9,353 nt of DNA from an uncultured bacterium. GTDB lineage: Bacteria; Bacillota; Clostridia; Oscillospirales; Acutalibacteraceae. The translations under genes were made by a program, and so were the position numbers. The notes under the pieces are model-generated. The model saw only the letters and a program-made list of their open reading frames with translations, ran no database searches and was not told the origin of the DNA. Where the stretch lies: positions 1-9,353 of the forward strand of contig CAMFFI010000033.1 of assembly GCA_945949625.1 (NCBI GenBank), in the 5' to 3' direction. Shown one piece after another: positions 6,072 to 9,353 of this stretch. Within the stretch, counting starts at the first letter, position 1. Each line of letters opens with the position of its first letter.

Positions 6072-6587
6072 CTACTCCGGCGTTTGTAATTCAGTATTTT
6101 CAATAAAAGATACCGTAATATCCTGTTTTTCTCCTGCTACCGTAACCTCTACTGTAGCCTTTTTGTTTCTGCGTTTGATTTTAACAATATCCTCTTTGTA
6201 GTCGGCTAAAAATCCGCTTACAATTTCATAATGGTCATTGTCGGTGAACTTGATTACCGAAGGCTCAGCAAGCAATTCCGACAAATAAAGTATAAACTTT
6301 GTTTCTCCCTTAGTAAGTGCGGTCGGAGATTTTCCACCGCCGAGAATTTTTATAATACCCGGTATGCCGGACATTGCATAATATTTATACCAATCGTAGC
6401 AAAGATAGATAAATATGTATCCGGGGAATACTATGTATTCCTGTTGATTCCATTTTCCGCTTTTTCGGATAACTCGGTTTTCGACAGGAACCACTGCTTT
6501 AATACCTCTGTTCTGCAGACGACTAAGGATTTCTTTTTCTTTGCCCGTCGTAACTTGCAAAACATACCATTTAGATTGGGGTATCAC
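6072..6587 (-). CDS. NusG-family transcription elongation factor paralogue (LoaP-like)
   Basis: This 171-residue protein starts at GTG 6587, overlapping the previous stop as GTGA, with AGGAGG 7 bases upstream. The N-terminal NGN domain shows WYVLQVTTGKEKEI (7-20), the FPGYIFI strand (54-60) and GIPGIIKILGGGKSPTAL (74-91). The C-terminal KOW domain shows VSGFLADYKEDIVKIKRRNKK...VTVAGEKQDITVSF (about 123-161). Both domains are complete, so it should bind the clamp helices of RNA polymerase and suppress pausing or termination. Being phage-borne, next to terminators, it is more likely a specialised operon-specific paralogue (LoaP/RfaH type) than housekeeping NusG. Its likely targets are the hairpins at 5893-5978 and 5532-5558, allowing transcription into the head operon. 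LoaP-type assignment rests on host group and context; the NusG fold assignment is firm. Confidence 0.9.
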   Translation of the reverse strand: MIPQSKWYVLQVTTGKEKEILSRLQNRGIKAVVPVENRVIRKSGKWNQQEYIVFPGYIFIYLCYDWYKYYAMSGIPGIIKILGGGKSPTALTKGETKFILYLSELLAEPSVIKFTDNDHYEIVSGFLADYKEDIVKIKRRNKKATVEVTVAGEKQDITVSFIENTELQTPE

Positions 6588-7141
6588 AACGAAGCCTCCT
6601 TTTTCTTGAGCTTATTGATTTCCTCAAGCAGTTCGTTATACAGTCTTGGGTTGGATTTCTTGATAGTGTCATAAAGCAATGTCTGATTCTTTTCAAGGGC
6701 AATCCGTTCATCAGATTTAACATCAACGTCTGATTTCTTTTTATAAACAACCGCACGACTGAGTGCTGTTGCCTGTCTTAGCAAATCTTCAGCGGAAACA
6801 TCTTTGAAATTTTCTTCATCTAATTTGGAAATCGCGTCCAGCACTTTCTGGGACGATATCCTCAAAATTGCCTCCGCCGGATCAAGGTCTGGGTAGCGTT
6901 CAGTTTCAGTTAATATCATTCTGAAGTTTTCCTGTGCTATTCTCAATTGCTGTGCGTTAGCTAAAAAACGTCTTGCATACCGGCACACAGACTGCTGAGA
7001 AAGTTCTTCGCCGTTTTCAGCAAGATAAGCAACAATTTCCCGGTACGTTTGACCGCTCATTAACATCTGATCTACGGTGTCCCTAAGGTCGGACGGCAGC
7101 TTGTCAATTTTGCCGACCGCCCTGCGTTGGTTTCTGCTCAT
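6584..7141 (-). CDS. DUF3486 family protein (Mu gp27-like)
   Basis: I chose ATG 7141 (185 residues, MSRNQRRAVGKIDKLP...), with a GAGGTG site 7 bases upstream and one base after the previous stop; extending upstream would only cover the neighbouring gene in the wrong frame. The N-terminus contains KLPSDLRDTVDQML and a helix-turn-helix-like segment TYREIVAYLAENGEELSQQSV (about 33-53) followed by CRYARRF, matching the Mu gp27 pattern. The C-terminal half is helical and charged (KKSDVDVKSDERIALEKNQ), ending in Lys-rich residues. In Mu this family has been proposed as a small terminase or packaging partner. Here the next terminase is not Mu-type, so its present partner is unclear. It is coupled by overlap to the NusG paralogue. 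Confidence 0.82.
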   Translation of the reverse strand: MSRNQRRAVGKIDKLPSDLRDTVDQMLMSGQTYREIVAYLAENGEELSQQSVCRYARRFLANAQQLRIAQENFRMILTETERYPDLDPAEAILRISSQKVLDAISKLDEENFKDVSAEDLLRQATALSRAVVYKKKSDVDVKSDERIALEKNQTLLYDTIKKSNPRLYNELLEEINKLKKKEASL

Positions 7142-7142
7142 A

Positions 7143-7472
7143 TTACACCTCGACAAGCTCATCGAAAAGTTTTCCCGACAGCAAGGATATGCCTTTCTGT
7201 GTAAGCTTGCTTTCAAGCTCAGTGTAGTCAACGTCTGAGATTTCCGCAGGCTGTTTATTTTTAATGTGTCTAAGTTTAATGTATCCGCTTTCGGAAAGAT
7301 AGTTGATACAATCAAGATAGTCGCTGTCATTAATATCATCAAGCGCATATTTAACCTCGGACAGTTTTTCATATTTGGTTCTCAACAGATTGATTGTCCG
7401 TATAACCTTGCCGTTGTTCTTAATAAAACGAGCAGCACGCATTTTCTTAAGCGCTTCATCTTCATGTATCAT
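7143..7472 (-). CDS. Winged-helix protein in the Mu gp26 position
   Basis: This 109-residue protein starts at ATG 7472, with AGGAGG 8 bases upstream, overlapping the preceding gene by 11 bases. The pattern LDDINDSDYLDCINYLSESGYIKLR (cut across about residues 44-68) followed by a short wing and YTELESKLTQKGISLLSG is typical of small winged-helix proteins: a recognition-helix YL...GYI strand and a closing 'KGI.LL.G' segment. In Mu and its relatives a small gene lies between gp25 and gp27, and this gene occupies that place. Its role in phage development is unknown; DNA binding is plausible but no target can be named. Confidence 0.65.
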   Translation of the reverse strand: MIHEDEALKKMRAARFIKNNGKVIRTINLLRTKYEKLSEVKYALDDINDSDYLDCINYLSESGYIKLRHIKNKQPAEISDVDYTELESKLTQKGISLLSGKLFDELVEV

Positions 7473-7803
7473 CCGACTTTCCTCCTTGCTGTGATATTAA
7501 TAAATCATATATTTTATCAATTTTATTATCTGTTTTGGTTTGCTGACGGTAGAAATCAGCCTTGGTCAGCATTTGGTCTTTGATTTCCTCAATGCTGTTC
7601 TGCTGTTTGTCAAGCGACCTTTGTGTGCTTTCCTTAACTTCTTTCAATTCGTCTTTTGTCACATAGGTAAGCTGTATTCCCTTGATTTCCTTGTCGTGAC
7701 GGTCAGCCTGATTGATTGTACGCTTAAGGAAAAAACCTATTATTGCAATAGCACCGGAACATAAGATTCCGAAAAGCCACCATGTATCTGCCGTGAAATT
7801 CAT
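7462..7803 (-). CDS. DUF2730-like membrane-anchored coiled-coil protein (Mu gp25 position)
   Basis: I chose ATG 7803 (113 residues, MNFTADTWWLF...), which has a GGAAGGA site 7 bases upstream; an upstream GTG/ATG-type extension to 7851 would translate the terminator hairpin. One membrane segment is visible (about residues 8-25, WWLFGILCSGAIAIIGFFL), followed by a long charged helix likely to form a coiled coil (about 30-100, with KDELKEVKESTQRSLDKQQ). The layout and position match Mu gp25/DUF2730 proteins, whose function is not known. A holin-associated protein of the XhlA kind is an alternative, but those usually have the membrane segment at the other end. It is the first gene after the early/middle terminator. 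Confidence 0.65.
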   Translation of the reverse strand: MNFTADTWWLFGILCSGAIAIIGFFLKRTINQADRHDKEIKGIQLTYVTKDELKEVKESTQRSLDKQQNSIEEIKDQMLTKADFYRQQTKTDNKIDKIYDLLISQQGGKSDDT

Positions 7804-7819
7804 ATTTTTTTCCTTCCAT

Positions 7820-7860
7820 AAAAATAAGGTATTAATGAGTTTGTACCTCAATAATACCTT
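7820..7860 (-). terminator. Intrinsic terminator after mor
   Basis: AAGGTATTATTGAG (7860-7847) and CTCATTAATACCTT (7839-7826) form a 14-bp stem with one T-T mismatch and a 7-base loop, followed by A and TTTTT (7824-7820). It would end early transcription after the activator gene. The ribosome binding site of the next gene follows almost at once. Confidence 0.82.
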
Positions 7861-7892
7861 ATAATATGTTACTGTTTCACTTGAAATATTTC
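7851..7892 (-). promoter_or_regulatory. Candidate Mor-activated middle promoter overlapping the terminator
   Basis: Two TATTAT hexamers (7866-7861 and 7856-7851) are possible -10 elements. The second has a weak -35 GTGAAA (7880-7875) at 18 bases. Immediately upstream are the palindromes GAAATATTTC (7892-7883) and TTTCAAGTGAAA (7886-7875). If transcription starts near 7844, the first palindrome is centred near -43, where Mu Mor binds its promoter. The start would lie in the loop of the terminator, so such transcripts lack its 5' arm. Confidence 0.45.
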
Positions 7893-7896
7893 TATG

Positions 7897-8202
7897 CTAT
7901 TCATCAAATAAAGATATTTGACCGGGAAGTCCGTTTTTTTGATAATCGTTAATAATTTCTCTAATCATTCTGGTGGAAAGACCATATTTTTCTGCTAAGG
8001 TTTGATAATTATATCCGTTAAATTCAGACACAATTTTCTTGTTCCTTTTAGCGTTTTGCAATTTATCAATTTTAGCAATATAGATACTGTCGCATCCGCC
8101 GTAGACCTTAGCAAGCTTAATATATGCTTCCATTCCGATCACTTCTGCAATAGCTTTTTGTTCGCCAGTTAAATCATTTATATCAAATTTATCCTCCGAC
8201 AC
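7897..8202 (-). CDS. mor: Mor-family transcription activator
   Basis: This 101-residue protein starts at GTG 8202, with AGGAGG 7 bases upstream, and overlaps the gemA-like gene by 14 bases. The family pattern is clear: LTGEQKAIAEVIGMEAYIKLAKVYGG (cut across 11-36) with the dimerisation core, then IYIAKIDKLQNAKRNKKIV and a helix-turn-helix NYQTLAEKYGLSTRMIREII (about 65-84). Mu Mor (129 residues) is made at the end of the early transcript and activates the middle promoter; the same order, gp16 then mor then terminator, is kept here. It is shorter than Mu Mor at the N-terminus. No second activator like Mu C is seen in this window, so this protein may directly switch on the downstream block. Confidence 0.88.
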   Translation of the reverse strand: MSEDKFDINDLTGEQKAIAEVIGMEAYIKLAKVYGGCDSIYIAKIDKLQNAKRNKKIVSEFNGYNYQTLAEKYGLSTRMIREIINDYQKNGLPGQISLFDE

Positions 8203-8686
8203 CGTCCTTCCTCCTTTTAGCGTTTTCTATGTATTTTTTGAGCTTTTCAATTAGCTTGGATCCGTCGGCGTAAGACAACCAGCACATAGGATCCTTGACA
8301 GATGCGTCAATATGGATTTCCTTTTTAATGATACCACACAGCCGTTGTCCTAAAGTAGCTGTACTCGGCTCAGTGTCATACTTTGCAAGCTCATACATAC
8401 ATTGCCATACCTTTTTCTGTTGACCTTCTGTAATGCCGTTTCTACCTTGCTTATATGTCTTTGACCTTTTATTTTTTGGCGGATCTTCCAAATTCTGGAC
8501 CTTAAGCCGTCCGGCAAGCTCACCCACAACAGCTTTATATTCTGTTTCGGTCAGCTCACGAACACTTGTTTTTTCGGTTTTGCTGTAAACAAGATCGTGC
8601 AACAGGTCGTTTTTATTACCGTTTTCGACTAATCCGAGGCGAGCTGCCATTGCGTATATTTTCTGTGTCTGTTGTGGCTTAAGCAT
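8189..8686 (-). CDS. gemA: GemA/Mu gp16 family protein (DUF1018)
   Basis: This 165-residue protein starts at ATG 8686 with GAGGTGA 4 bases upstream. The N-terminus KPQQTQKIYAMAARLGL and the central ITEGQQKKVWQCMYELA (about 84-100), followed by LGQRLCGIIKKEIHID and DPMCWLSYADGSKLIEKLK, are the signature of the gp16/GemA family. In Mu, GemA is an early protein linked to altered host gene expression and DNA supercoiling; the detailed mechanism is unclear. The middle is basic (DPPKNKRSKTYKQGRNG), which may aid nucleic-acid binding. The gene sits directly before mor as in Mu and its relatives, which supports both calls. Confidence 0.88.
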   Translation of the reverse strand: MLKPQQTQKIYAMAARLGLVENGNKNDLLHDLVYSKTEKTSVRELTETEYKAVVGELAGRLKVQNLEDPPKNKRSKTYKQGRNGITEGQQKKVWQCMYELAKYDTEPSTATLGQRLCGIIKKEIHIDASVKDPMCWLSYADGSKLIEKLKKYIENAKRRKDGVGG

Positions 8687-8697
8687 TGTATCACCTC

Positions 8698-9353
8698 TTA
8701 AGTTAACGAAATCTTTGTTGATTCTTCAACTACAAATGCAGCTCTGATTTTGTCCAGTATATCATTTACATCTTTTTCTGAGTTGATTCCGTTCAATGTA
8801 AGTAATGCCTGAAAATCCTGCCAGACTGCTGCTTCAGCAATTAAATATGCAAACTCTTTTGAATCGGTTTCAGATAAATTTGTAAATTTCTGAATTGCCT
8901 GTACATCCTTATCATAATTAATACCCTTACATTTTCTGATAAGCTGTTCTGCTTCTGATCCGGAAATAGGCATTTGATTGATAACATCTGCAACAGTAGT
9001 ATTCCTTAAAAACTCGCCTTTCCACAATCCGATTATCATCCTCGAAGCCGGAGCTGACAATTTATACTTTGTTTCTTCTTTGACAACATCAGAATATTCC
9101 TTATTAAAAATAAAAGGCAGAAAAGAGGCATAAGTAATTTTAAGTGTATCTGCATTAACTGCCGTAAGCTCTGCATCGGTGCCTTGGTAATGAATGCTTT
9201 TATACTTTGTGTTTTCCAAATCTGCCGAGCATTGTTTTATAATTTCTGCCTCAAGCTCATCCCTTGTTTGCTTGAGTTCTGATATCGTCTCCTCACGTGC
9301 GCTTCCCCTCCCCCCTCTAGCTTTCACATCCTCCCTTTCACCCCTCCCCCCCT
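8698..9353 (-). CDS. Unrecognised early-region protein; N-terminus uncertain at window edge
   Basis: The frame ends with TAA at 8700-8698 and is open to the right edge, so the gene may be partial. The first usable start inside is GTG 9327 (209 residues), but its GGGAG is only 3 bases away, too close for a normal site. The N-terminal part includes a charged helix (SELKQTRDELEAEIIKQ), followed by a mixed region (YKSIHYQGTDAELTAV...), a segment LSAPASRMIIGLWKGEFLRN and a helical C-terminus. I do not recognise the family. It occupies the place before gemA where Mu-like phages carry small early genes such as the Gam-type nuclease inhibitor, but no Gam signature is visible. The first 20 or so residues come from a purine-rich direct repeat and may not be genuine. 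Confidence 0.6.
   Translation of the reverse strand, partial: GGRGEREDVKARGGRGSAREETISELKQTRDELEAEIIKQCSADLENTKYKSIHYQGTDAELTAVNADTLKITYASFLPFIFNKEYSDVVKEETKYKLSAPASRMIIGLWKGEFLRNTTVADVINQMPISGSEAEQLIRKCKGINYDKDVQAIQKFTNLSETDSKEFAYLIAEAAVWQDFQALLTLNGINSEKDVNDILDKIRAAFVVEESTKISLT
9305..9353 (-). repeat. Purine-rich direct repeat at right edge
   Basis: The 11-mer GGGGGGAGGGG occurs at 9351-9341 and 9315-9305, exactly 36 bases apart, giving two in-frame Gly-Gly-Arg-Gly peptides. The whole edge is nearly all purine on the minus strand, unlike any other part of the window. It may be a sequencing or assembly artefact at a contig end. Confidence 0.6.

Noticed and set aside
7142..7372. Upstream extension of the DUF3486 gene to 7372
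   Set aside because: It would lie inside the winged-helix gene in another frame; ATG 7141 has a good ribosome binding site and begins at the family's normal N-terminus.
1..9353. CRISPR array, tRNA genes or diversity-generating retroelement
   Set aside because: No regularly spaced repeats, cloverleaf sequences, reverse transcriptase or variable repeat pair were seen.

Overview
The window looks like a stretch of a Mu-like (transposable) phage or prophage of a low-to-mid GC Firmicute, probably a gut clostridial host; the host is inferred from protein style and strong AGGAGG-type ribosome binding sites, not from a marker gene. All supported genes lie on the minus strand, so transcription runs from high to low coordinates. 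Both ends are cut: the scaffold gene runs off the left edge, and the reading frame at the right edge is open. No tRNA, rRNA, CRISPR array, integrase or transposase is visible.

Layout in transcription order. (1) End of the early region, 9353-7897: an unrecognised protein, a GemA/gp16-family protein (DUF1018), and a Mor-family activator, followed at once by an intrinsic terminator (7820-7860) and a candidate Mor-dependent promoter (7851-7892) whose predicted start lies inside that terminator. (2) A Mu-type middle block, 7803-6584: a DUF2730-like membrane/coiled-coil protein, a winged-helix protein in the gp26 position and a DUF3486 (Mu gp27-like) protein, translationally coupled to a full-length NusG paralogue (6072-6587). 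(3) A regulatory and cargo block, 6071-5532: a candidate extended -10 promoter, a short hairpin, a 15-bp-stem hairpin with a tiny leader ORF in its loop, a small lipoprotein gene (moron), and a UUCG-loop terminator. (4) A head operon of A118/SPP1/PBSX type rather than Mu type, 5517-1: small-terminase-like protein, large terminase, portal, minor capsid protein and scaffold.

Two systems stand out. The first is a minor capsid protein with a C-terminal extension resembling the BECR-fold nuclease toxins of phage capsid polymorphic toxins, followed 8 bases later by a small acidic putative immunity protein; GC content drops sharply across this toxin/immunity part. The second is regulatory: a NusG/LoaP-like protein lies just upstream of two terminator-like hairpins, each placed directly before the ribosome binding site of the next gene with no evident promoter between. 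This suggests the late head operon is expressed by processive antitermination.

The main gene-free stretch (320-617) holds a GC-rich, potentially alternately folding leader and a short AT-rich phased repeat. The phage as a whole reads as a mosaic of Mu-type control with a Firmicutes siphophage-type head module.
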